From JAHCHG01 sp965214585 (GTDB lineage: Bacteria; Acidobacteriota; Blastocatellia; Pyrinomonadales; Pyrinomonadaceae): a stretch of DNA of 64,000 nt. The notes beneath the pieces were generated by a model. That model saw only the letters and a program-made list of their open reading frames with translations. It was not told the origin of the DNA and searched no databases. Below are positions 8,713 to 15,720 of this stretch, one piece after another. Numbering within the stretch: the stretch's first letter is position 1; each line of letters starts with the position of its first letter. The stretch spans positions 434,001-498,000 of the forward strand of contig OZ243957.1 in NCBI GenBank assembly GCA_965214585.1, given 5' to 3'. The position numbers were made by a program, and so were the translations under genes.

Positions 8713-8735
8713 TTGTGCAGCAGGCTGCTGCACAA
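8713..8735. repeat. 23-nt palindrome before yhcG
   Basis: Arms TTGTGCAGCAG and CTGCTGCACAA around a single G. It lies 15 nt before the YhcG start, and an almost identical palindrome occurs inside the gene at 9049-9071. Confidence 0.8.
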
Positions 8736-8750
8736 TTACAAAATAAAATT

Positions 8751-9779
8751 ATGAGCGAAGAAATTTTGAGTTTGAACAAAGAATACGGTGATTTTTTGCA
8801 ATCGCTGAAATCGCGGATCGAGCAGGCGCAAATCAAAGCGGCGTTGGCGGTCAACGCGGAACTCGTTTTGCTTTATTGGCACATCGGGCGCGAGATTTTA
8901 GAGCGTCAAAAAGCGCAAGGTTGGGGCGCGAAGGTCATCGAACAATTATCGAAAGATTTGCGTTCGGAGTTTCCGCAGATGAAAGGTTTTTCGCGGACAA
9001 ATCTGCTTTATATGCGTGGTTTCGCTGAAGCATATCCCGATGAGCAAATTGTCCAGCAGGCTGCTGGACAAATTCCGTGGTTTCATAACTGCGTGATTTT
9101 AGACAAAATAAAAGTTGCGAAAGAGCGCGAATTTTATATTCGTAAAACGATTGAAAACGGTTGGAGTCGCAATGTTTTGGTGTTGCAAATCGAAAGCAAA
9201 TTATACGAACGGCAAGGCAAAGCAGTTACCAATTTCGAGATGACTTTGCCGCCCGCGCAGTCGGATTTGGCGAAGCAGCTTTTGAAAGACCCGTATAATT
9301 TCGATTTTCTGACTTTGCACGATGAAGCCGTCGAACGCGATTTGGAAAATGCGCTGCTCGATAATCTGCGTAAATTTTTAATCGAACTCGGAGTCGGTTT
9401 CGCGTTTGTCGGCAGTCAATATCATTTGGAAGTCGGCGATCAGGATTTTTATATTGATTTGCTTTTTTATCATTTGAAACTCCGCGCTTTTGTCGTCGTT
9501 GATTTGAAAATGCGCGAATTCAAACCCGAAGACGCGGGCAAAATGAGTTTTTATCTGACGGCAACCGACAAAACTTTGAAACACGAAACGGACGCACCGA
9601 CAATCGGAATGATTTTGTGCAAAACGAAAAATAAACTCGTCGCCGAATACGCTCTGCAAAATATCAACAGTCCAATCGGCGTGTCGGAAATGCAATTAGC
9701 GGAAGCTCTGCCGGAAAATTTGAAAGGCAGCCTGCCGACGATTGCGGAAATCGAGAAGGAATTGAATGAAGAAATTTGA
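8751..9779 (+). CDS. YhcG-family PDDEXK nuclease (DUF1016)
   Basis: About 342 residues. The N-terminal helical DUF1016 region contains LYWHIGREILERQ and GFSRTNLLYMRGF, then QIPWFHNCVILDKIK and ENGWSRNVLVLQIES, all hallmarks of the family. The C-terminal nuclease domain has GSQYHLEVGDQDFYIDLLFYH and FVVVDLKMREFKPEDAGKM, where the Asp of YIDLLFY and the DLK correspond to the PD-(D/E)xK core. The family is associated with DNA processing and often sits in defence or accessory loci; the biological role here is unknown. The start at 8751 (MSEEILSL) skips a palindrome-derived N-terminal extension. A second palindrome encodes VQQAAGQ just before the IPW motif. Confidence 0.85.
   Translation: MSEEILSLNKEYGDFLQSLKSRIEQAQIKAALAVNAELVLLYWHIGREILERQKAQGWGAKVIEQLSKDLRSEFPQMKGFSRTNLLYMRGFAEAYPDEQIVQQAAGQIPWFHNCVILDKIKVAKEREFYIRKTIENGWSRNVLVLQIESKLYERQGKAVTNFEMTLPPAQSDLAKQLLKDPYNFDFLTLHDEAVERDLENALLDNLRKFLIELGVGFAFVGSQYHLEVGDQDFYIDLLFYHLKLRAFVVVDLKMREFKPEDAGKMSFYLTATDKTLKHETDAPTIGMILCKTKNKLVAEYALQNINSPIGVSEMQLAEALPENLKGSLPTIAEIEKELNEEI
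9049..9071. repeat. 23-nt palindrome inside yhcG
   Basis: Arms TTGTCCAGCAG and CTGCTGGACAA around a single G. It differs from the palindrome at 8713 by one compensating base pair and is read in frame as VQQAAGQ. Confidence 0.8.
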
Positions 9780-9820
9780 CCACATAAAACATAGATTTTT
9801 GTGTGATAGAAATAACAAAT

Positions 9821-9859
9821 TAGATTTTCGGGTAGAAAATCGAAAATGAGGTAAAAATG
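9821..9859 (+). promoter_or_regulatory. Leader hairpin 1 before the PARG remnant
   Basis: GATTTTC, loop GGGTA, GAAAATC, then GAAAATGAGGT and the ATG at 9857. The hairpin ends just upstream of the ribosome binding site. A weaker hairpin (AGATTTTT and AGAAAT arms) lies just upstream near 9791. The same module precedes the next two genes. Confidence 0.55.
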
Positions 9860-10153
9860 AAAATATTATCAAGAAAAGAAATTGCCGAAGAAACTCTGGC
9901 GATCATTGAAATTGGCGAGTATCGCAATAATTCAGCTGAAACGGTTTCGATCAAAAATGAAACCGATTCGGCAATCGAAAATTCAAAATTGTTTCGTCCC
10001 GAAGATTTTACGAACGAATTCGATTTGACGAAAATCTTTGATGAATTATTAAACGAAGAATTTGAAAATTGTTTTGAGCGCGTGATTATGGCGATTTACG
10101 ACAGAACGCAGACGAAAAAAGTTTATAACGCTTTCATTGAAGTTTTTAATTAG
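9857..10153 (+). pseudogene. Internally deleted microbial PARG (TIGR02452/DUF2263-like)
   Basis: An open frame of 98 residues. Residues 1-52 (RKEIAEETLAIIEIGEY, then KLFRPEDF) match the N-terminal region of microbial poly(ADP-ribose) glycohydrolase-like proteins of the TIGR02452 type. Residues 66-98 (FENCFERVIMAIYDR, then FIEVF) match their C-terminal end. Those proteins are usually around 270 residues; the central macrodomain with the catalytic GGG loop is absent here. The frame is intact, so this may be an in-frame deletion product or a functional mini-protein. A good ribosome binding site (GAGG) and a leader hairpin precede it. The family acts on ADP-ribosylated targets, which fits the NAD context, but this copy should be inactive. 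Confidence 0.55.
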
Positions 10154-10171
10154 GAAATTTACAAGTGTAAA

Positions 10172-10210
10172 TTAGATTTTAAATGGAAAATCGAAATGGA
10201 GAGATAAATG
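10172..10210 (+). promoter_or_regulatory. Leader hairpin 2 before the CbrC-like gene
   Basis: Arms GATTTT and AAAATC around AAATGG, followed by GAAATGGAGAG and the ATG at 10208. Position and spacing match the hairpins at 9821 and 10824; the stem is one pair shorter and the loop differs. Confidence 0.5.
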
Positions 10211-10777
10211 GGACAAATTTTTGAACTTATTGCAGATAATGCTCTGGAAAAAATGGATGATTATTATTCCGAATGTCACGTTTGTAACAGAACTGATGTT
10301 GATCTTTATGATTATCAGGGAAAACATCAACTTGAAAACGGGGAAATTGACGATGACATTTATGCGGTTTGTGCGGAATGTATATTGACGAAAAACTTGT
10401 TTCACATCTGTGATTTTGAATATCTAAAAGCTATAAAAAGTTATCTTTCAACAACGAATTTGTCTATTCAAGAACAAGAGCAGCTGAGTAATAAATTGAT
10501 TCAGAAATATCAAAAAACTCCCGATATTCCGATCTTTATGCAACATCACGATGTGCCGTTATGCTGTAATGATATTGTTGAATTTATCGGTTATCCGGCA
10601 AATGATAATGAACTTTTTGAGAAAACGGAAAGTTACATTTATTGGGAAAAAGGAGTAAAAAATCAATCTGAATCTTACGATTTCAGAAGAGTTGGAGGAC
10701 CTGAAAGTTTATCGGATGTGGCAACTTTCAGATGTTCGCACTGTAATAAAAAATACTTTACTTTTCAATTTACATAA
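10208..10777 (+). CDS. CbrC-like zinc-binding protein
   Basis: A 189-residue protein with an N-terminal CHVCNRT pair (about residue 23), a second CAECI pair (about 55) and a C-terminal CSHCNKKYF (about 178). The middle segment KTPDIPIFMQHHDVPLCCNDIVEFIGYP matches in layout the (RTP...WQ..W..HC.D...F.G) core of the CbrC/UPF0167 family. The cysteines suggest one or two zinc sites. No signal peptide or membrane segment is present. CbrC proteins have been linked to colicin E2 tolerance in E. coli, but the biochemical role is unknown. It lies between the PARG remnant and the nicotinamide phosphoribosyltransferase gene, all three with the same leader hairpin. Confidence 0.55.
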   Translation: MGQIFELIADNALEKMDDYYSECHVCNRTDVDLYDYQGKHQLENGEIDDDIYAVCAECILTKNLFHICDFEYLKAIKSYLSTTNLSIQEQEQLSNKLIQKYQKTPDIPIFMQHHDVPLCCNDIVEFIGYPANDNELFEKTESYIYWEKGVKNQSESYDFRRVGGPESLSDVATFRCSHCNKKYFTFQFT

Positions 10778-10823
10778 ACTTTAGATTTTTTGTTTGTTGT
10801 AGAAAAAATCAAAAAATAAAAAC

Positions 10824-10866
10824 TAGGTTTTCGGGTAGAAAATCGAACAATAGGAGAAATAAAATG
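10824..10866 (+). promoter_or_regulatory. Leader hairpin 3 before nicotinamide phosphoribosyltransferase
   Basis: GGTTTTC, loop GGGTA, GAAAATC, then a TAGGAGAAAT ribosome binding site and the ATG at 10864. A further looser hairpin with AGATTTTTTG and GAAAAAATC arms lies at about 10782-10811. Confidence 0.55.
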
Positions 10867-12261
10867 AAAGAAATAAACAGAATAATAGACACGGACAGTT
10901 ACAAGGCATCACATTTTTTGCAATATCCGCCGAACACGAGCCTTGTGCATTGCTATCTCGAATCGCGCGGAACGGAGCGCGTCTGGGACGCGACGGTTTT
11001 CTTTGGATTGCAGTATATTTTGAAGCGGTTTTTCGCGGAGAAATTTACGCTGGCGATGGTCGAAGAAGCACGCGAAGTTATTACGGCGCACGGTTTGACG
11101 TTTAATTATGACGGTTGGAAAAACTTGATCGAAAAGCATCGCGGGCGAATGCCTTTGCGGATTCGCGCCGTGGCGGAAGGTTCGGTAGTGCCGATCAAAA
11201 ACGCGCTGATGACGGTGGAAAATATGGATGCGGAATTTTTTTGGTTGACGGGTTGGTTTGAATCTCAATTGATGCGGATTTGGTATCCGATCACGGTTTC
11301 GACGCAAAGCTATTACATCAAAAAAGATTTTTACAAATTTTTGCAGGAAACGGCGGACGATGCGGACGCGGAAATTGGGTTTAAGGTTCACGATTTCGGC
11401 GCACGCGGCGTTTCGTCGCAGGAAACGGCGGCAATCGGCGGCGCGGCGCATCTGGTGAATTTTCTCGGCACGGATACGATGGCTTCTCTGCTGCTGCACC
11501 GCGAATTTTATAATTCGGAAATGGCGGGTTTTTCGATTCCGGCGGCGGAACATTCGACGATGACGGCTTGGGGACGCGAAAATGAAATTGACGCTTATCG
11601 AAATATGTTAAAGCAGTTTGCGAAACCGGGCGCGATTGTTGCAGTTGTTTCGGATTCTTGGAATATTTACGAAGCGGTTGAAAAAATTTGGGGCGAACAG
11701 TTGAAACAGGAAGTTGTTGATTCGGGCGCGACGATTGTGATTCGTCCCGATTCGGGCGAACCGATTGAGGTCGTTTCAAAAATTACGCACATTTTAGGCG
11801 ATAAATTCGGCACGACAACTAATTCAAAAGGTTACAAAGTCTTGAAAAACGTCCGCGTGATTCAAGGCGACGGCGTGAATGAACAATCGGTTCACGATAT
11901 TTTGCAGCGATTAAAAGACGAAGGCTTTTCCGCGTCGAATATCGCGTTCGGAATCGGCGGTTCTCTTTTGCAAAAAGTTAATCGGGACACGCTGAAATTT
12001 GCTTACAAATGTTCGGCGATTGTCGTGGACGGTGAGTTGCGTGAAGTTTATAAACAGCCGATCACGGACGCGGGGAAAATCAGCAAAAAAGGTCGGCTCG
12101 ATTTGGTGAAAAATTCGGGCGGCGATTTTGAAACGGTGAAATTGCCTGATATTAAAACGGTTTCAGCGGAAAATACGCAGCTGCGGACGGTTTTTGAGAA
12201 CGGTGAGATTTTGATTGATGACAGCTTGGATGAGATCAGAAAACGGGTTGCGATTAGCTAA
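10864..12261 (+). CDS. nadV: Nicotinamide phosphoribosyltransferase
   Basis: A 465-residue enzyme of normal length for the NAMPT/NadV family, which converts nicotinamide and PRPP to NMN. Visible signatures are DTDSYKASHFLQYP at the start, the SRGTERVWDATVFFGLQY segment, HDFGARGVSSQETA (about 175), the phosphoribosyl-binding VIRPDSGEP (about 298) and FGIGGSLLQKVNRDTLKFA (about 362). It completes a two-step salvage route with the NMN adenylyltransferase at 7659. A strong TAGGAG site precedes the ATG. The product is cytoplasmic. The gene ends at a long inverted repeat that also closes the convergent nadD gene. Confidence 0.93.
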   Translation: MKEINRIIDTDSYKASHFLQYPPNTSLVHCYLESRGTERVWDATVFFGLQYILKRFFAEKFTLAMVEEAREVITAHGLTFNYDGWKNLIEKHRGRMPLRIRAVAEGSVVPIKNALMTVENMDAEFFWLTGWFESQLMRIWYPITVSTQSYYIKKDFYKFLQETADDADAEIGFKVHDFGARGVSSQETAAIGGAAHLVNFLGTDTMASLLLHREFYNSEMAGFSIPAAEHSTMTAWGRENEIDAYRNMLKQFAKPGAIVAVVSDSWNIYEAVEKIWGEQLKQEVVDSGATIVIRPDSGEPIEVVSKITHILGDKFGTTTNSKGYKVLKNVRVIQGDGVNEQSVHDILQRLKDEGFSASNIAFGIGGSLLQKVNRDTLKFAYKCSAIVVDGELREVYKQPITDAGKISKKGRLDLVKNSGGDFETVKLPDIKTVSAENTQLRTVFENGEILIDDSLDEIRKRVAIS

Positions 12262-12278
12262 TATGTTGAAATAAGAAA

Positions 12279-12415
12279 GATTTTTTAACCACATAGAAAT
12301 ATAGAAAACATAGAAAACCTTAAAGCAACAAGCAGTTAGATATTTAATTGAATTGGGGTTTGAAGTAACAAAAAATTCTATGTTCCCTATATTTCTATGT
12401 GGTTAAAAAAAATCT
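12279..12415. terminator. Long inverted repeat between convergent nadV and nadD
   Basis: Left arm (12279-12315) contains AACCACATAGAAATATAG, and the right arm (12376-12415) its complement CTATATTTCTATGTGGTT, with A/T runs outside. The stem is near-perfect over about 38 bp with a 60-nt loop. It closes both convergent genes, so it probably acts as a bidirectional terminator, but it also has the form of a mobile palindromic repeat. Confidence 0.65.
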
Positions 12416-12424
12416 TCAAAACTT

Positions 12425-13081
12425 TTATTTATAGAGTTCATATTTTTCGATAAAATCCGCGACTTCATCAGAAACTTGCTTGCGCCAATCTCTCGAATTT
12501 TCACGAACTCCGCGCCTGATTTCCGTCGCCGAAACATCAATCTGAACCGCATCCGTAATGTAAATTTTCTCTTTCCTTTTCCCTTTCACCTTTTCCCTTT
12601 CACCTTCTCCCTTTTCTCTTAAATCAACAATTCTGGTTCTGATTTTTTCCGTAACGTGCGAAAAGCCGATTTCGTAATTCGGGCGCGTAACGACAATAAT
12701 ATTCGTCAAGGTCAGAACTTTTTCCCAATCGCGCCAAGTCGTGATCTCCATCCACGAGTCCGCGCCCATTACGAAGAAAATTTTCTGGTCGGGCAAATCT
12801 TTTTTCAGTTTTGTTAAGGTTTCCACCGTGTAAGGTCTTTCGGGAACGTCGAGTTCCATTTTTGAAACTTTGATTTTCGGCTGGTTTTGCGTCGCCAAAC
12901 AGAGCATTGCGAAGCGTTGAAAAGCGGAAGTCGGGTTTTTGTCTTTTTTGTGCGGCGCGTGAAATGCCGGAACGAAAACGAATTCGTCCAAATCAAAAAT
13001 TTCCGTCAGCTTTTCGGCAATCGTCAAATGTCCTTTGTGCGGCGGGTCGAAACTGCCGCCGTAAAATGCAATTCGTTTCAT
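12425..13081 (-). CDS. nadD: Nicotinate-nucleotide adenylyltransferase
   Basis: A 218-residue NadD, making deamido-NAD from nicotinate mononucleotide and ATP. The active-site motif GGSFDPPHKGHL lies at residues 9-20, the substrate region is FVMGADSWMEI (about 103), and the late VSATEIRRGV motif is near 180. Between residues about 157 and 172 there is an extra Glu/Lys/Gly-rich insert (EKGEGEREKVKGKRKEK) from a purine-rich tandem repeat, not expected in the family and likely a surface loop. The ATG overlaps the TAA of the preceding 99-residue gene by one base (TAATG), so it is the last gene of an obgE operon. Together with nadV the window carries both the de novo/deamido and the salvage adenylyltransferase. 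Confidence 0.92.
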   Translation of the reverse strand: MKRIAFYGGSFDPPHKGHLTIAEKLTEIFDLDEFVFVPAFHAPHKKDKNPTSAFQRFAMLCLATQNQPKIKVSKMELDVPERPYTVETLTKLKKDLPDQKIFFVMGADSWMEITTWRDWEKVLTLTNIIVVTRPNYEIGFSHVTEKIRTRIVDLREKGEGEREKVKGKRKEKIYITDAVQIDVSATEIRRGVRENSRDWRKQVSDEVADFIEKYELYK

Positions 13082-13380
13082 TATTCTAAAAGCAGGCGGA
13101 AATGGTTGACGATTTCGAGCAAAATCGGTTCGGGACAGTTTTCATCTTTGACAAAAAACATATAATCGCCGAGTTCGTTACGGACGAAAAATTTATGTTT
13201 GCGAAATTTGAATTCGAGCCACATTTCGAGAATTCCGTCGAGTTCGATTTCGGTGATTTCAACTTTTTCGAGTTCTTCCAAATGGTCAATCAGATCGTCA
13301 AAAGCTATAATTTCCGGCAAGTCAACAAAATGTCTTGAGTTTTCCAGTTTTTCTTCCTTGTCTAAATAGTTATCCAACAT
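13081..13380 (-). CDS. Uncharacterised 99-residue acidic protein between obgE and nadD
   Basis: A small acidic protein (MLDNYLDKEEKLENSRHFV at the start) with a beta-rich second half (MWLEFKFRKHKFFVRNELGDYMFFV). Its start overlaps the end of obgE by 11 nt and its stop overlaps the nadD start by 1 base, so it is firmly part of that operon. No motif that I recognise; no signal peptide or membrane segment. The position often occupied by a ribosome silencing factor (rsfS) in obgE-nadD operons lies downstream of nadD in many genomes, but this protein does not look like RsfS. Confidence 0.75.
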   Translation of the reverse strand: MLDNYLDKEEKLENSRHFVDLPEIIAFDDLIDHLEELEKVEITEIELDGILEMWLEFKFRKHKFFVRNELGDYMFFVKDENCPEPILLEIVNHFRLLLE

Positions 13381-14419
13381 CGAATTCGTCTATTTCAATT
13401 GTATTTTCTTTTTCTTCCTTTTCAATTTCGTCCAGTTTCTGCGCGGTAAAATTGACGACTTCCTGCGTTCCTTGATTTGTGACGGCAGAGATTTCAAAAA
13501 ACGGTTTCCCGTCTTTTTCAACTCTTTCGCGCAAATTTTCCAGTCTTTCCGGTTCGTCAAGCGCGTCAATTTTTGTCGCCAGAACGATCTGCGGTCTGCT
13601 TGCTAAATTTTCGTCGTAAGCGGCTAATTCGCGGTTGATAATTTCGTAATCTTCAACCGGATCGCGCCCCGAAATCGAGGAAACGTCAACAAGATGAAGC
13701 AGTAATTTCGTGCGTTCGACGTGGCGCAAAAATCTGTCGCCGAGTCCCGCGCCTTCCGACGCGCCTTCGATAAGTCCGGGAATGTCGGCGATGACGAATG
13801 TGCGGAAATTGCCCATATCAACTACGCCGAGATTCGGTTCGAGAGTCGTGAACGGATAATCGGCGATCTTCGGTTTGGCGGCGGAAACGACGGAAATTAA
13901 AGTTGATTTTCCGGCGTTTGGAAAACCGACGAGTCCGACATCGGCGATCAGTTTTAATTCGAGTTGGAGTTCGCGGTATTCGCCCGGTCTGCCGGTGTAA
14001 TGATAACGCGGTGCGCGGTTCGTCGAAGTTGCGAAATGCTGATTTCCCCAACCGCCTTTGCCGCCTTTTGCCGCCATAAAACGCTGTCCGGCGGCGGTAA
14101 AATCGAACAGTAATTCTTCGGTTTCCGTGTCGAAAATTTCCGTGCCGACGGGAACTTTTATAGTTACGTCTTCGCCGTCTTTACCCGAACGCTTCGAGCC
14201 TTCGCCGTGTCTGCCGCGCTCGGCTTTGTGTTCGGGATTGTAGCGCAAATGAAGCAAGGTGTTTACGCCTTCGTCCGATTCGAGCCAGACGCTTCCGCCA
14301 ACTCCGCCGTCGCCGCCCGAAGGTCCGCCGCGCGGAATAAATTTCTCGCGCCGAAAAGCAGTCACGCCGTCGCCGCCGTCGCCGGCACTGACACGAATTT
14401 TTACGCGGTCTATGAACAT
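13370..14419 (-). CDS. obgE: GTPase ObgE/CgtA
   Basis: A 349-residue Obg GTPase, involved in late assembly of the large ribosomal subunit. The glycine-rich Obg fold occupies about 1-158 (GGDGGDGVTAFRREKF, RGGPSGGDGGVGG). The G domain shows G1 GFPNAGKST (about 165), G3 ADIPGL (about 212), G4 ATKID (Thr in place of Asn of NKxD) and a late SAVTNQG (G5 region). A short acidic C-terminal tail replaces the longer OCT domain seen in some species. It leads the obgE-99 aa-nadD operon. The unusual T in G4 is common in Obg-type proteins from some phyla and need not mean loss of function. Confidence 0.95.
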   Translation of the reverse strand: MFIDRVKIRVSAGDGGDGVTAFRREKFIPRGGPSGGDGGVGGSVWLESDEGVNTLLHLRYNPEHKAERGRHGEGSKRSGKDGEDVTIKVPVGTEIFDTETEELLFDFTAAGQRFMAAKGGKGGWGNQHFATSTNRAPRYHYTGRPGEYRELQLELKLIADVGLVGFPNAGKSTLISVVSAAKPKIADYPFTTLEPNLGVVDMGNFRTFVIADIPGLIEGASEGAGLGDRFLRHVERTKLLLHLVDVSSISGRDPVEDYEIINRELAAYDENLASRPQIVLATKIDALDEPERLENLRERVEKDGKPFFEISAVTNQGTQEVVNFTAQKLDEIEKEEKENTIEIDEFDVG

Positions 14420-14574
14420 ATTCTTATTTTAGATTTTGGATTTTGGATTGGCAAATGAGCAAAATTTTCTTGAGTTTTAAGTGTTCGGTTATTGAAGTTA
14501 CATTATTACATAAAGATTTTTATTCTGATAATTGATTTTTGTGATTAAACTTACTAACTCACTTTGTGTGATTT

Positions 14575-14826
14575 TAGCCTGATTTATCAGTCTTTCCGCG
14601 AAGCCGCTGTCAGCCGCGTCATTTATGTGGTGGAATAATAAAAGTGAAACAAAAAAGGGCGTTTTAACGTCCTTGTCATTTGGCTTGAGCCGCTAATTCG
14701 TTAATGCTAAAGCAAGGGAAAAAGGACGTTAAAACGCCCTAAAACTCTCAACGAATCAGCAACCACACCATAAATGACGTGGCTAAAACCGCGAAACGCG
14801 GAAAGCCGCTTGAAAGCGGCTGAAAG
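14575..14826. repeat. Palindromic repeat family A, copy 2
   Basis: Same architecture as 1461-1720: inner arms GGGCGTTTTAACGTCCTT (14657) and AAGGACGTTAAAACGCCC (14722) around a loop containing GGCTTGAGCCGC, an outer ATTTATG-TGG block pairing with CCATAAATGACGTGGCTAAA, and end hairpins (AGCCTGATTTATCAG on the left, AGCCGCTTGAAAGCGGCT on the right). The end hairpins have changed with compensating substitutions, so secondary structure rather than sequence is conserved. Confidence 0.85.
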
Positions 14827-14897
14827 CAAAAATCGAGTAAGGTGAGTTATTAAGATTAATGAAAACAAAAAAATAGCAGTTAGAAATCATTCATCTG

Positions 14898-14940
14898 AAA
14901 AAAAGAAAGCACAAATTTGATAAATCAAATTTGTGCTTTC
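14898..14940 (-). terminator. Strong intrinsic terminator of the candidate RNA
   Basis: A perfect 16-bp stem (14905-14920 with 14925-14940) with a 4-nt loop. On the minus strand it is followed directly by seven T (A run at 14898-14904). No protein gene on the minus strand ends near it; the only plausible upstream transcript is the structured RNA starting at about 15442. Confidence 0.85.
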
Positions 14941-15442
14941 CTTATTCTCATTTGATACGCGAAGTATCAGACGAGTTTTGACGATTATCAAACATACAAA
15001 TTATAGAAAACTATAAAATGTATAAATCATAATTGTCAGATTTTTTTATATACCGAAAATAAACAGCGGTTTGTTTAACTCCGGTCAGCACTCAAAATTT
15101 AACAATTTAGCGCATTCTTTAAAAGAATGCAGTGCCGATAGGTTTTTGTTGTGGTGGCTTTTCCTCCACCGCCGGTTACGTTTCCGGCAACGAGGCTTAT
15201 TGCAGTAAAGCGATAAGCGGCATAGCTGACTTTTGACGGTTCCTTTTCAAAAGCTGTCGTTCGTTTTTATCCGAACAACCTGAGAAATTAAAAAATCTCT
15301 CGCCAGCAAAGCCTTTCGGCTTCGATTCGGAGCGTAAATAGCAATTAATTCTCCGCGTTTCATTGCTCTCAAGCAGTGCGTCGCCGCATTCTGCCTGCCT
15401 CTCTCCATATCGGTCAAAAGCCCGTAAGCAAATTTTGACTAT
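14898..15442 (-). ncRNA. Candidate structured non-coding RNA, about 545 nt
   Basis: Reading the minus strand, a near-consensus promoter (15449-15476) would start transcription at about 15442, and an intrinsic terminator ends it at 14898. Between 15439 and 15112 at least eleven local hairpins follow one another: 15413-15439 (7 bp), 15373-15394 (UGCG closed by a GCGA tetraloop), 15328-15355, 15309-15322 (AAGCC-GAAA-GGCUU, a GNRA loop), 15282-15301, 15256-15279 (8 bp), 15230-15253, 15195-15218, 15171-15188, 15153-15170 and 15112-15130. Both tetraloops are of GNRA type only on the minus strand, which supports this direction. The sequence lacks the hallmarks of tmRNA, RNase P RNA, 6S, SRP RNA or a group II intron domain V. 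The distal 170 nt up to the terminator are AT-rich and little structured. Function unknown. Confidence 0.6.
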
Positions 15443-15448
15443 GCACAC

Positions 15449-15476
15449 ATTCTACACCCGTTTTTTGCAATGTCAA
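15449..15476 (-). promoter_or_regulatory. Sigma70-type promoter of the candidate RNA
   Basis: On the minus strand TTGACA (15476-15471), a 16-nt spacer and TAGAAT (15454-15449). It is one of the best promoter matches in the window. No start codon with a ribosome binding site follows at a suitable distance. Confidence 0.75.
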
Positions 15477-15529
15477 GTAGAAAATACTTTAGGTTTTGGC
15501 TTATTTTAAGGGATTATTTGTCTGCCGCC

Positions 15530-15720
15530 TGTGGAAAACTTTTCGATTAGCCTGTGGAAAAAACTGTGGAAAACTCTGTAAGTTTTTTAGAAACTTAATT
15601 TAAGAATTTAAGGTGTTTTATAGAAAAATGATTCGGGCTGTGGAAAACTACGAAAAAATTGTGTGAAAAAAAATTTTAGAAGATAAAAAAATTGAATTAT
15701 TAATGCGAATTAAGAGTTAA
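15530..15720. other. Origin-like cluster of DnaA-box sequences with AT-rich stretch
   Basis: Four identical 9-mers TGTGGAAAA (complement TTTTCCACA, a known DnaA-box variant) at 15530, 15553, 15565 and 15639, all in the same orientation. A near match lies at about 15660. AT-rich sequence with long A runs follows to about 15720 and could serve as an unwinding element. No dnaA gene is in the window, and the strand pattern of the genes does not switch clearly here, so origin function is an inference. Confidence 0.45.

Noticed and set aside
7659..12261. Prophage carrying an NAD-restoring pathway
   Set aside because: No capsid, terminase, integrase or lysis genes nearby; the genes look chromosomal.
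14898..15442. tmRNA, RNase P RNA, 6S RNA or SRP RNA as identity of the structured RNA
   Set aside because: No tRNA-like ends or tag reading frame ending in ALAA, no GAGGAAAGUCCGGGC or ACAGAA blocks, no GGUCCGGAAGGAAGCAGCC loop, and no long single-stem 6S form were seen.
15197..15448. Minus-strand open frame of 83 codons within the candidate RNA
   Set aside because: Its ATG lies next to the -10 box, upstream of the expected transcription start, it has no ribosome binding site, and the region is full of hairpins. A coding role is unlikely.
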